This document shows, one piece after another, positions 51,279 through 60,740 of a stretch of 64,000 nt of DNA (its first letter is position 1; every line of letters starts with the position of its first letter). This DNA is from Deltaproteobacteria bacterium (lineage in GTDB: Bacteria; Myxococcota_A; UBA9042). Under the pieces are notes generated by a model. That model did no database searches and had not been told where the DNA came from. It saw only the letters and a program-made list of their open reading frames with translations. Location of the stretch: assembly GCA_020632665.1 (NCBI GenBank), contig JACKFC010000004.1, forward strand, positions 1 to 64,000, given 5' to 3'. Position numbers and translations under genes: made by a program.

Positions 51279-53195
51279 TCAGTCCGGGGCGCGAGCGCCC
51301 AGCAGACGCGACGCGATCTCGACGATATGGCGGTCGGTGACCAGCCCGAGGAGCTTGCCTTCGCGGACGATGGGCAGGCAGCCGATGCGATGTTGGCGCA
51401 TCATCTCGACCGCCTCGCGGGTCGAGGTGTCGGGGCCGGCGACGATCGGATCACGCCGCATGATGTCGGCGATCGGCACCTGCGCCATGGTCCCGCGGTC
51501 GAAGCGGCGGCCGACCAAACGGAGCAGATCGTGGTTGGTGACCAAGCCGACCAGCCGGCCCTCGTCGTCCTCGACCGGGATGTGGCGCAGGCCCTCCCAC
51601 TCCATCAGCGACGCCGCCAGGTCGACGATATCTTCCGAACGCACGGTGAAGAGGTCGGTCTCCATGAACTGGCTGACGCTGCGGTAGGAGGAGAGCCAGC
51701 CGTCGGCCTCGTCGAGCGAAGCCAGGTCCCACTCGGCGACCGGGACGCCGCGCTTCTGCCGCACGATCGTCGCGGCGACCAGGGCACGCAGGCGCTCGTC
51801 CTTGTTGCCGCCCTCACGGGTCATCGCGGCGAGGGAATTCAGCGCCCACTGCGAGCCGGTCTGATCCCGCTCGACGCGGGTGCGGATGATCCCGAGGTAG
51901 CGCTCGCGCTCCTCTGCTTCGATACCGGCGTGCTCGAGGCCGAACTCGGCCAGCGGCAGCAGCCGCTCGACGATCAGCCGACGCGCCGGCAGGACCTCGC
52001 CGTCGAGCCAGGTCAGCTCCGCGTTGAGCCCACGCCGGGCCGCCGAGACGAAGTTGGCCTTGGCGTCGTCGAACGACATCCGCTCCTCGACCCGGTAGCT
52101 CTGCTCCAGCATTCCCGCCATCAGGCCGAAGTAGAAGGCCGCGTTGGCCACTTCGTCGGCGACGGTCGGGCCGGCGGGGAGCACGCGATTCTCGATCCGC
52201 AGGTGAGCGGTGCCCTCGTGGATGCCGTAGCAAGCGCGGTTCCAGCGATAGACCGTGCCGTTGTGCAGCCGCAGCGCCAGCAGCTCCGGCACCTTGCCCT
52301 GCTCGACCAGGGCGAGCGGATCTTCCTCGCTCGCCTGCGAGAGTAGGACGCGGAAGCGCGCGATGTCCTCGCGGTAGATCTCGATGACCGAATCCTTGAC
52401 CCAATTCTCGCCGAAATGGACGCGGGCGCGCTGGCCTCGGGTCGCGTGCAGCTGCGAGCGCGCGTCGATGCTCTGCTGGAAGAGCGCGATGCGCGTCTCG
52501 GACCACAGCCGGTGGCCGAGCAGGACCGGCGAGTTCACCGCCGTCGCCAGGACCGGCGCGGTCACCGCCTGGGCCGCGTTGTAGAGCTTGGCGAACTCCT
52601 CCGGGCCGACCTGGAAGTGGACCTGGAAGCTGGTGTTGCAGGCCTCGAGCATGACGTTGTCGTGCATCAGCTCGAGCTCGTCGATTCCCTTGATATTGGT
52701 GCGGAATTCGCCGCCGCGCAGGCGCCGGAGCGCGTCGTTCAACTCGAAGTAGCGCGGTCGCGGCGTCATGCTGTCGAGGCCGAGGTTGGCCTGCGTGATC
52801 GTCGGCAGGATGCCGGTCAGCACCACGCGCGAGCCGATCTGCTCGGCGACGGCCTGGGCGTGGTGGTAGAGCTCGAGCAATTCGAGCTCCATCGCCCGCA
52901 GGCAGCCTGGTCCGAAGACCTGCACGCTCGCGTTGGCCTCCAGGTTGAAGCGAGCCAACTCGTTGGTGAAGCGCGGGTCTTCGATGCGCGAGAGCATCTC
53001 GTCGGCGACGCAGGCCGGATGCTGCCCGGCGTCGACCAGGAACATCTCCTGCTCGGCGCCAATCCTGCGGATTCCAGACTCGATCATCCCCGATTCGAGC
53101 ATTCGCTCAAGCGCGGTGACGTCCTGCAGCAGGCGTCGGGTGAAGTCGCGTAGCTCTTCGGGGCTCATCCCCCGGCTCACACCGTGCTCACCCAT
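51279..53195 (-). CDS. GCS2-type carboxylate-amine ligase fused to a CBS pair
   Basis: 638 residues. The N-terminal part (to about 470) is a GCS2/YbdK-like ligase of the glutamine-synthetase-related superfamily: GAEQEMFLVD (metal/ATP Glu pair), EACNTSFQVHFQ, RGQRARVHFG and RIENRVLPAGPT. The C-terminal part is a Bateman module with two CBS motifs: LRHIPVEDDEGRLVGLVTNHDLL and GCLPIVREGKLLGLVTDRHIV, each with the typical strand-turn and the G-x-V/L-T-x-x-D motif. The ligase would join an amino group to glutamate or a related acid; the CBS pair would make it respond to an adenine nucleotide. A promoter and GGAGG lie upstream. The true substrate is unknown. Confidence 0.88.
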   Translation of the reverse strand: MGEHGVSRGMSPEELRDFTRRLLQDVTALERMLESGMIESGIRRIGAEQEMFLVDAGQHPACVADEMLSRIEDPRFTNELARFNLEANASVQVFGPGCLRAMELELLELYHHAQAVAEQIGSRVVLTGILPTITQANLGLDSMTPRPRYFELNDALRRLRGGEFRTNIKGIDELELMHDNVMLEACNTSFQVHFQVGPEEFAKLYNAAQAVTAPVLATAVNSPVLLGHRLWSETRIALFQQSIDARSQLHATRGQRARVHFGENWVKDSVIEIYREDIARFRVLLSQASEEDPLALVEQGKVPELLALRLHNGTVYRWNRACYGIHEGTAHLRIENRVLPAGPTVADEVANAAFYFGLMAGMLEQSYRVEERMSFDDAKANFVSAARRGLNAELTWLDGEVLPARRLIVERLLPLAEFGLEHAGIEAEERERYLGIIRTRVERDQTGSQWALNSLAAMTREGGNKDERLRALVAATIVRQKRGVPVAEWDLASLDEADGWLSSYRSVSQFMETDLFTVRSEDIVDLAASLMEWEGLRHIPVEDDEGRLVGLVTNHDLLRLVGRRFDRGTMAQVPIADIMRRDPIVAGPDTSTREAVEMMRQHRIGCLPIVREGKLLGLVTDRHIVEIASRLLGARAPD

Positions 53196-53227
53196 GCAGC
53201 CGCCTCCGGAAGCAGTATCGTGCTGCG

Positions 53228-53256
53228 AGCGTAGCGGTCTGATCGGGGCCTTACAA
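53228..53256 (-). promoter_or_regulatory. Predicted promoter for the GCS2-CBS gene
   Basis: Minus strand: TTGTAA, 17-base spacer, TACGCT, about 33 bases before the ATG, in the gap after the FKBP gene. Confidence 0.5.
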
Positions 53257-53276
53257 GCGCACCGGGGGCGTCGGAT

Positions 53277-54272
<996 letters not shown>

Positions 54273-54403
54273 GGCGCCGAAACCTGCCGGATCATGACCG
54301 CGCGCGCAAGCGTTCCTGCCGCCTGGGCAGCGCGCTGCCGTCCGGGAAGCGAAGATTGGCTCTGGTTTGCGTTCCAGGGTCGGAAGCGGCACGCTCTCGC
54401 GCC

Positions 54404-55534
54404 ATGATTGCGGCCTCTGCACACGACTGTCCCCTCTCCCCCCTCGCCCCGCTGCCGCGGTCGAGCGCTGCTTTGCCCGGCGTTGGCGGGGTGTTGCGCG
54501 ATCGCGTCGAGGATTTCGAGGTCGAGGAGCTGCCGCTCTACTTGCCCGTCGGCACGGGTGATCACCTCTACCTCTGGGTCGAGAAGCGCGACCTCGCCGG
54601 CCCGCAGCTGCGGCGCGTGCTCGCAGAACAGCTCGGCGTGCCGCAGGGCGATATCGGCATGGCGGGGCTCAAGGATCGCCGCGCCGTCACCCGGCAGTGG
54701 ATCAGCGTGCCCGCCCGGCCGGGCGTCGATCCCGATCGCGTCGACGACCCGCGGGTCAGCGTCCTGCGTGCCGAGCGCCACGGCAACAAGCTCCGCACCG
54801 GCCATCTCGCGGGCAACCGGTTCCGCATCGTCTTGCGCGCGCCCTCCGGCGATCCTGCCACCCTCGCCGGTCGGGTCGCGGCGAAGATGGCGCACCTACG
54901 CAGCCACGGCATGCCGAATTTCTACGGCGAGCAGCGGATGGGCCACGGCGGCTCGACCCTGGCCGCCGGTTGGGCGCTCGGCTCCGGTCATGATGGCCGC
55001 GTCCGGGTCCGCACGCCCGATGGCGTCGTCCACCAACTGCACCTGCGCGACCGCACGCTGCGCCGCCTCGCCGCGAGCGCGCTGCAGTCCGAGATCTTCA
55101 ACCGCGTGGTCGCCGCGCGCCTGGCCGCGGGCTCGCTCGCGACGGTGCAGCAAGGCGATCTCTGCCAGAAGACCGATACCGGTGGCAGCTTCGTCACCGA
55201 CGACGTCGAGCGTGAGCAGCAGCGGCTGCAGCGCGGTGAGATTCAGCTGACGGGCCCGATGTGGGGACCGAAGATGATGCGCCCGACCGCCGACGTCGAG
55301 CAACTCGAGACCGGTGTGCTCGCGGCCAGTGGCGTCGACGAGGCGCTGTTCCGTGGACTCGGGAGTTTGGCCGCGGGTACGCGCCGCGCGCTCATCGTGC
55401 GGCCCGGCGAGCTCGCGGCGGAGGTCGAGGGCGAGACCGTGGTGCTCACCTTCACGCTGCCCGCCGGCAGCTTCGCCACGGTTCTCTTGCACGAGGTCAT
55501 GGGCCCCGAGGAGGACGCGCTGCCATGCGCCTGA
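54404..55534 (+). CDS. truD: tRNA pseudouridine(13) synthase TruD
   Basis: 376 residues of the TruD fold, which changes U13 of tRNA(Glu) to pseudouridine. The catalytic Asp is in MAGLKDRRAVTRQ. Other TruD features: FEVEELPLYLP near the N-terminus, GNRFRIVLR, the insertion domain with GMPNFYGEQRMG, and LQRGEIQLTGPMWGP in the C-terminal part. Length is near the usual 350. No RBS is obvious before the ATG. Its last 10 bases overlap the start of the SNF2 gene, so the two are read together. Confidence 0.93.
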   Translation: MIAASAHDCPLSPLAPLPRSSAALPGVGGVLRDRVEDFEVEELPLYLPVGTGDHLYLWVEKRDLAGPQLRRVLAEQLGVPQGDIGMAGLKDRRAVTRQWISVPARPGVDPDRVDDPRVSVLRAERHGNKLRTGHLAGNRFRIVLRAPSGDPATLAGRVAAKMAHLRSHGMPNFYGEQRMGHGGSTLAAGWALGSGHDGRVRVRTPDGVVHQLHLRDRTLRRLAASALQSEIFNRVVAARLAAGSLATVQQGDLCQKTDTGGSFVTDDVEREQQRLQRGEIQLTGPMWGPKMMRPTADVEQLETGVLAASGVDEALFRGLGSLAAGTRRALIVRPGELAAEVEGETVVLTFTLPAGSFATVLLHEVMGPEEDALPCA

Positions 55535-58500
55535 ACTTGGGCCTCCTCGAGGCCGGGACCCGCGCCAGCGCTTGGCGCTCCGGCCGCGACATCTTTCGTG
55601 CCGGTGCGGTCGTCCGCATCGCCCGCCGCGATCCGGTCGAAGACGGCGGCGAAGGCTATGAGGCGGTCCTCGAGCCCGAGCGTGGCCGTGAGCGGATGCA
55701 CGTCGTGCTCGGCATCGACTTCACCGGGCAGACCGCCGTCCTCGAAGAGTGGGCCTGCGATTGCACCGACCAGGACGTCGGCTGCGCGCATACGGTCGCC
55801 GCGGCGCTCGCCGTCCGCGACGTCCTCGGCCGCAGCGATACCGACGACGTCGAGGCCGACGATGGCTGGCAGCAGCTCGCCGCCAACGGTTCGGTTTCCG
55901 CGGGTTCGCTGCGCAATTCCTGGATCTGCTACGATCTTTCGCTCGAGAGCCGCGACGGTGAGACCTCGGTCGGGATCGTCCGCCGCCGCCGCACGATGAA
56001 CGAGCGCGGCGCCCGCGGCGGCGCCGTCCTCGGCTGGACTCCGACCGCGGTCGGCCACTTCGGCTACCGGACCGGTTCGGATCCGGCGAAGAACCGCGAC
56101 GACCTGATCCCGGTGCTCTGCGTGGTGAACCGCCACGATCTGCGCGTGCGCACCCTGCAGCCCGGCTTCGTCGACGTCTTCCTCCGCCTCTTCGCCGACG
56201 CCGAACCCTATACGCTGCGCGTCGACGGGGAAGATGCCCGGGTCGATGGCGCCGAGCGGCCCGTGACCTTGAGCGTCGAGGACGCCCCGGACGGAGGTCT
56301 CGAAGTCCGCGCACGGCTGCGTGCGGCGACGCCGGGTGGCGAGGACGACGAGATCATCCCGATGCCGGGACCCGTGCCGTGGCTCTACCTGCGTCGCGAG
56401 CATTGCATGGTCCGGCCGGGCACGACCTCGCAGTTGGTGCTCGAGCTGCTGCGGCGGCGCCGGGTCCACGTGCCGTCCGACGAGATCGACGCCTTCTGCC
56501 GCGACGTGCTGCCGCTGCTGCGCGCCGACGGCGAGCTGCGAGAGCGTTCTTCGCGCTTGCCGCCGCTGCGCAACGCCGAGGCCGAGCCGCGCATCCTGCT
56601 CGACGAGGTCGACGGCAACCTCGCGGTGTCGCTGCGCTTCGCCTACCCGCCGCCCCCCGGGCTGCCGGTCGGCGAGCGCGACGATGGCCTCGAGGTCGAC
56701 GCCGCCGGGCAGTTCCTCTTCGACCCCGGCGCGGGGGCGCGGATCTTCGCGCGGCATATCGGCGAGGGCGGCAAGAGCGTGCTCTGGCAGCGCGACGAGG
56801 CCTTCGAGACGAGCTGGAGCCAGCGCGTCGCCGACGCCGTCCACGCCGCGCTCCCGGCGACGCTGACCACCGACGCGGCGCTCGACTTCCTGCTCGATCG
56901 CCTGCCGGAGCTGGAGAACGCCGGCGCCCGCGTCTTCGGCCGCGAAGGACTGACCTCGCTGCGTGCGACGCGGCACACCGTCTCGGCGCGGATTCGGCTC
57001 TCCTCGGGCATCGACTGGTTCGGTGCCCGCTTGGAGATGACCGTCGGCGATTTGGCCCTCGACCCTGCCGAGGTACTGCGCGCCTTCCGCGCCGGCGCCC
57101 GCCACGTTCGCCTCGACAACGGCGAATTGGCGCGCCTGCCGACCGCTTGGCTGAACCGCAACCTCGGCGCCCTGACCGACCTCGAAGAGCTCGGCACCGA
57201 CGATGGCGAAGGCGGCTTCCGCATCGCCCCGTACCTCGTCCCCTCGTTGATGGAATTGGCGCGGGAGGGCGAGGCGCTCGACACCGGCTGGCGGCAGCTC
57301 CGCGATCGTCTCGGCGATTTCGCCGGGATCGGCGCGCAGGCGCTGCCGACCGGGCTGCGTGCCGACCTGCGCAGCTACCAGAAGCACGGCTACGATTGGG
57401 TTTGCGCCCTGCGCGACCTCGGCCTGCACGGCTGCCTCGCCGACGATATGGGCTTGGGCAAGACGGTGCAGACGCTCGCCGTCCTGCTCGCCGAGGTCGA
57501 GACCGGTCGTGCCCGCGGGCCCTCGCTGGTCGTGGCGCCGACCTCGGTGGTGCAGAACTGGGTCGACGAGGCCGCGCGCTTCGCCCCGGCGCTGCGCGTG
57601 CTGCGCCTCGGGGGGGAGGACCGCGCCGGCCGGCTGGAGAGCCTCGCCGCGGTCGCCGAGCACGATATCGTCGTCACGTCCTACGCCCTGTTGCGGCAGG
57701 ATATCGAGTGCCTCGCAGCGGTCGACTTCCACTACGCCGTGCTCGACGAGGCGCAGGCGATCAAGAACCCGAACAGCCAGACCGCGCGTGCCTCGCGGCG
57801 GGTCCGAGCGCAGCATCGACTGACCCTGACCGGTACGCCGATCGAGAACAACCTGCTCGAGTTGTGGAGCCAGTTCGAGTTCTTGATGCCCGGTTTCTTC
57901 GGCAGCCGCGCCCGCTTCGTCCGTCGCTACGGCGCGCTCGGCAACGACGAGGGGCAGGGCGCACAGACCGAGGCGCTGCGCACCCGGCTGCGGCCGTTCG
58001 TCCTGCGCCGGCTCAAGGCCGACGTCGACCGCGAGCTGCCGCCGGTGACGGAGATGACGCTGCGTTGCCGCCTCGGCGAGAGCCAACGCGCGCTCTATGA
58101 CAAGGTCCGCAATACCTACCGCAGCCGGGTGCTCTCGCTGGTCGACGAGGTCGGCGTCGAACGCGCCACGCTCGGCGTGCTCGAGGCGCTGCTGCGGCTG
58201 CGGCAGGCTGCGTGCCATCCCGAGCTGCTGCCCTTCGCCGAGGCCCGCAAGGTTCGCGAATCGGCCAAGACCAAGACCTTCCTGCGTGTGCTCGGCGAGC
58301 TGCTCGACGAGGGGCGGCGCGTCTTGGTCTTCTCGCAGTGGACCTCGATGCTTCGCATCCTGCGCACCGAGCTCGACGAAGTCGGCGTCCGCTACGCCTA
58401 CCTCGACGGCTCGACCCGCGACCGGGCAGCAGTGGTGCAATCCTTCCAGCGGCCCGATGGCCCCGGCGTCTTCTTGATCAGCCTCAAGGCTGGTGGCGTC

Positions 58501-58842
58501 GGCCTCAACCTCACGGCCGCCGACACCGTGATCCACTACGACCCGTGGTGGAATCCAGCGGCCGAGCAGCAGGCCAGCGACCGCGCGCACCGCATCGGCC
58601 AGACCCGCCCGGTCCTGGTGCTTCGGCTGGTCGCGGAAGAGACCGTCGAGGAGATGATCCTCTCGCTGCAGGAGCGCAAGCGCGATTTGATGCGTCGGGC
58701 GATCGAGTCCGAGACCGACGGCGTCAAGGCGCTGGGCAAGGCCGAGCTCGTCGCCATCTTCGGCGAGGGTGGCGCGACGCTCAGTGAACCGATCGATCTC
58801 TCGGCCGTCGCCGCCGGCGGAGGCCTCGCTTCACCTGCTTGA
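55525..58842 (+). CDS. SNF2-family helicase with N-terminal SWIM zinc motif
   Basis: 1105 residues. The N-terminal part has a SWIM zinc finger (Cys78, Cys80, Cys87, His89 in WACDCTDQDVGCAH), then a long region with strands, and the C-terminal two RecA-like lobes of the SNF2/Rapa type. Motifs: DDMGLGKT (about 640-647), VAPTSVVQNW (Ia), DEAQ (741-744), LTGTPIENN (III), FSQWTSM (IV), LISLKAGGVGLNLT (V) and DRAHRIGQTRPV (VI). DNA translocase or nucleoprotein remodeller of the bacterial HepA-like group; the target is not known. It is joined to truD by a 10-base overlap. Confidence 0.93.
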   Translation: MRLNLGLLEAGTRASAWRSGRDIFRAGAVVRIARRDPVEDGGEGYEAVLEPERGRERMHVVLGIDFTGQTAVLEEWACDCTDQDVGCAHTVAAALAVRDVLGRSDTDDVEADDGWQQLAANGSVSAGSLRNSWICYDLSLESRDGETSVGIVRRRRTMNERGARGGAVLGWTPTAVGHFGYRTGSDPAKNRDDLIPVLCVVNRHDLRVRTLQPGFVDVFLRLFADAEPYTLRVDGEDARVDGAERPVTLSVEDAPDGGLEVRARLRAATPGGEDDEIIPMPGPVPWLYLRREHCMVRPGTTSQLVLELLRRRRVHVPSDEIDAFCRDVLPLLRADGELRERSSRLPPLRNAEAEPRILLDEVDGNLAVSLRFAYPPPPGLPVGERDDGLEVDAAGQFLFDPGAGARIFARHIGEGGKSVLWQRDEAFETSWSQRVADAVHAALPATLTTDAALDFLLDRLPELENAGARVFGREGLTSLRATRHTVSARIRLSSGIDWFGARLEMTVGDLALDPAEVLRAFRAGARHVRLDNGELARLPTAWLNRNLGALTDLEELGTDDGEGGFRIAPYLVPSLMELAREGEALDTGWRQLRDRLGDFAGIGAQALPTGLRADLRSYQKHGYDWVCALRDLGLHGCLADDMGLGKTVQTLAVLLAEVETGRARGPSLVVAPTSVVQNWVDEAARFAPALRVLRLGGEDRAGRLESLAAVAEHDIVVTSYALLRQDIECLAAVDFHYAVLDEAQAIKNPNSQTARASRRVRAQHRLTLTGTPIENNLLELWSQFEFLMPGFFGSRARFVRRYGALGNDEGQGAQTEALRTRLRPFVLRRLKADVDRELPPVTEMTLRCRLGESQRALYDKVRNTYRSRVLSLVDEVGVERATLGVLEALLRLRQAACHPELLPFAEARKVRESAKTKTFLRVLGELLDEGRRVLVFSQWTSMLRILRTELDEVGVRYAYLDGSTRDRAAVVQSFQRPDGPGVFLISLKAGGVGLNLTAADTVIHYDPWWNPAAEQQASDRAHRIGQTRPVLVLRLVAEETVEEMILSLQERKRDLMRRAIESETDGVKALGKAELVAIFGEGGATLSEPIDLSAVAAGGGLASPA

Positions 58843-58947
58843 CGCGATGGGCTGGCGCGCCTGCGAACCTTGTCTCGCCTTTGCGCATCCGGCACGGTGC
58901 GCGGGGTCGGCGCAGGGGCCGCAATCACCCGCTCGGAGGAGCCGACC

Positions 58948-59529
58948 ATGTCTCGACCGCTGTTCTCGTCCGTCCATCGCCCGACCTTGTTCGCTGCTGC
59001 CGCCGTGGCACTACTGGCCGCAGCTGGGTGCAGCACCGAACCCGGTAGCGGCGGTACGACCGACACGGCTGGCGCTTCCGATGGCGCCGGCGCGCTGGAC
59101 AGCACCGGCGACACGACCGCAGCGGACGTCGCCAGCACCGATACGGGCGCGACCGATACCGGCAGCGCCGACACCGCCACGCAGGACGTCGTGGCGCAGG
59201 ATGTGGGCCCTGCCGCGCCGACCTTCGGCGATGTCTGGACCCAAGTCTTGGTCACCGAGGGCTGCTCGGGTCAATACTGCCACGGCGGTCTGTGGCCGAA
59301 CCAGGACGCCGCCTACAAGCACCTGACCACCGCGACGATCAAGACGCCGAAGTGCGCCTCGACGTCCTATGTCGTCCCCGGCGATCCGAACAAGAGCCTG
59401 CTGTGGCTGAAGATCGACCCGGCCGCCAAGCACGGTTGTGGCAACAAGATGCCGACCGGCAAGGCCGGCGTGAGCGCAGCCTCGTCGCAGCTCGTCAAGG
59501 ATTGGATCACGGCGGGGGCGAAGCCTTGA
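58948..59529 (+). CDS. Small cytochrome-like lipoprotein (CX4CH)
   Basis: 193 residues: signal ending at Cys28 (AAAGC), a Thr/Ala/Asp-rich linker to about residue 90, then a small domain. It has CSGQYCHGG with a CX4CH pattern in place of CXXCH, followed by the AAYKHLTTATIKTP and VPGDPNKSLLWLKID, which is typical of the small DUF-type cytochrome-like domains of Myxococcota. Haem attachment to a CX4CH site is uncertain. Two further Cys (Cys136 region and GCGNKMP) may be a disulfide. GGAGGAG lies at normal distance. It is separated from the SNF2 gene by 105 bases and may be independent. Confidence 0.78.
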   Translation: MSRPLFSSVHRPTLFAAAAVALLAAAGCSTEPGSGGTTDTAGASDGAGALDSTGDTTAADVASTDTGATDTGSADTATQDVVAQDVGPAAPTFGDVWTQVLVTEGCSGQYCHGGLWPNQDAAYKHLTTATIKTPKCASTSYVVPGDPNKSLLWLKIDPAAKHGCGNKMPTGKAGVSAASSQLVKDWITAGAKP

Positions 59530-59555
59530 CGCAGCGCGGTCCGCGTTCGGGGGCC

Positions 59556-59585
59556 TTGGCGGAAACGGCCCATCGCCCGTAGACT
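59556..59585 (+). promoter_or_regulatory. Possible promoter for the 205-residue lipoprotein
   Basis: TTGGCG, 18-base spacer, TAGACT, about 31 bases before the ATG. Confidence 0.35.
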
Positions 59586-59616
59586 CGGGCCGTCTCTCAT
59601 CGGCTCGGAGCGCGGA

Positions 59617-60234
59617 ATGTTCGGAAAGCATCGATTTACCTGGATCTTCTCGCTAGCCATCGCGGCGCTCCTGCTCGCTGGATGCGGCCGCACGCTGCAG
59701 CCCCGCACAAGCACCAAGCTCGACCGCGACAATTGGCTCAATGGCGCGGTCAACGACGCGTCGGACGCCTACCCCGTCGCGTTCTGGGCCGACCCGTGCC
59801 GACCGCCGAAGACCCACGAAGTCGCCGGAGATACGCTGCATACGACGCAGTGGCTCTGCCATTTCGCCCGAGGCCTCAATGAGTCCATCGCCCGCCGCGG
59901 CCTCTACGACGCGCGCTTCGCTTCGGTCGGCAAGGACGTGCTCGGCGGCAAATTGGAGAGTGGGATCTTCCACTACCCCTGCGAGCCCGACGCGGTCGAC
60001 CGCCTACAGAAGGAGCCGGTGCGTCTGGTGCAGATCCAATTCGTCGAAGGCTCGCGCGTGCGTGATCGCACCGAGACCGCGACCCGCATCCGAATCGCGG
60101 TGCTGGTCGGCGGCGTGCGGATCGAATACGAGACCCGCTCGATCAATGCGACCTGGGACGTCGACGTCTTCTCCCGCCTCGGCGCGATGATCCTCGCCGA
60201 CCCGAAGTTCTGGGCTGCGGTGAAGTTGCTGTAG
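59617..60234 (+). CDS. Lipoprotein, 205 residues, function unknown
   Basis: Predicted lipoprotein with a textbook signal (IAALLLAGC, Cys23, next residue Gly). The mature part is a mixed alpha/beta domain with WADPCRPPKTHEVAGD, TTQWLCHFARGLNESIA and a C-terminal ETATRIRIAVLVGG then SINATWDVDVFSRLG. No known family is recognised. The ATG is preceded by a weak GAG and the predicted promoter. It converges with the cytochrome-like lipoprotein downstream, which ends 10 bases away. Confidence 0.78.
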   Translation: MFGKHRFTWIFSLAIAALLLAGCGRTLQPRTSTKLDRDNWLNGAVNDASDAYPVAFWADPCRPPKTHEVAGDTLHTTQWLCHFARGLNESIARRGLYDARFASVGKDVLGGKLESGIFHYPCEPDAVDRLQKEPVRLVQIQFVEGSRVRDRTETATRIRIAVLVGGVRIEYETRSINATWDVDVFSRLGAMILADPKFWAAVKLL

Positions 60235-60243
60235 CGCCGCGCG

Positions 60244-60735
60244 CTACTCGGCGCCGGCGGTGATCCAGGCGCGCACCTTGGCGATGGCGTCCGCGTCCGC
60301 GCCGCCGACCCGAATCGTCATATCGGTCGCGGCCGTTCCATCGCAGCCGGCGTGGCTGGCGAGGTCGAGGTTCTGCCGCACGTTCTCGTCGAGCACGGCC
60401 ATGAGCAGGCTCTGTTCCGGCTTGCCGGCGACGACGAAGGGCACGCCGTTGCACGAGGCCTGGTTGCCGGTCAGGCCGGCGGCGCTGCCGGTCTTCAAGC
60501 TGGCGCGCGCGGTATCGGCGGTCGAGAAATCGAGCGTGGTCTCGATCCCGGCGGTCGCGCCCGCCGCGCCCGGCGCGTGGCACGACGCACATTTGTTGAG
60601 GTAGCCATCGTAGGCCTGGGTGAAGTCGTCGCCAGCGGCGACGGCCTCGCAGCCCGAGACGGCGGCCGTGCCGAGGAGCGCGGAGCCCAACCACATGGGA
60701 ACAAGCAGGGCGCTGCGCAGTCGCAGATTTCGCAT
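60244..60735 (-). CDS. Cytochrome c-like lipoprotein (CASCH)
   Basis: 163 residues: signal peptide ending at Cys29, then a c-type haem-like domain with CASCH (Cys49, Cys52, His53) and GNQASCNGVPFVVAGKPEQS, in which a Met/His axial ligand cannot be picked with certainty. Cys and Asp-rich short loops follow, ending in VRAWITAGAE. It is likely an outer-membrane electron carrier or a related small domain. ATG 60735 has GGAGG nine bases upstream; an ATG at 60744 overlapping the propeller gene stop (ATGA) is an alternative. It is the last gene of the operon with the propeller/TPR gene. Confidence 0.8.
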   Translation of the reverse strand: MRNLRLRSALLVPMWLGSALLGTAAVSGCEAVAAGDDFTQAYDGYLNKCASCHAPGAAGATAGIETTLDFSTADTARASLKTGSAAGLTGNQASCNGVPFVVAGKPEQSLLMAVLDENVRQNLDLASHAGCDGTAATDMTIRVGGADADAIAKVRAWITAGAE

Positions 60736-60740
60736 CGTCG

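Noticed and set aside
55243..58590. Long minus-strand open frame opposite the SNF2 gene
   Set aside because: No domain and Arg/Gly/Ala-rich low-complexity product; the SNF2 motifs on the plus strand explain the region.
58838..58866. TTGACG after the SNF2 gene as a promoter
   Set aside because: No acceptable -10 lies 16-19 bases downstream (TGCGAA at 17), and the start codon is more than 80 bases away.
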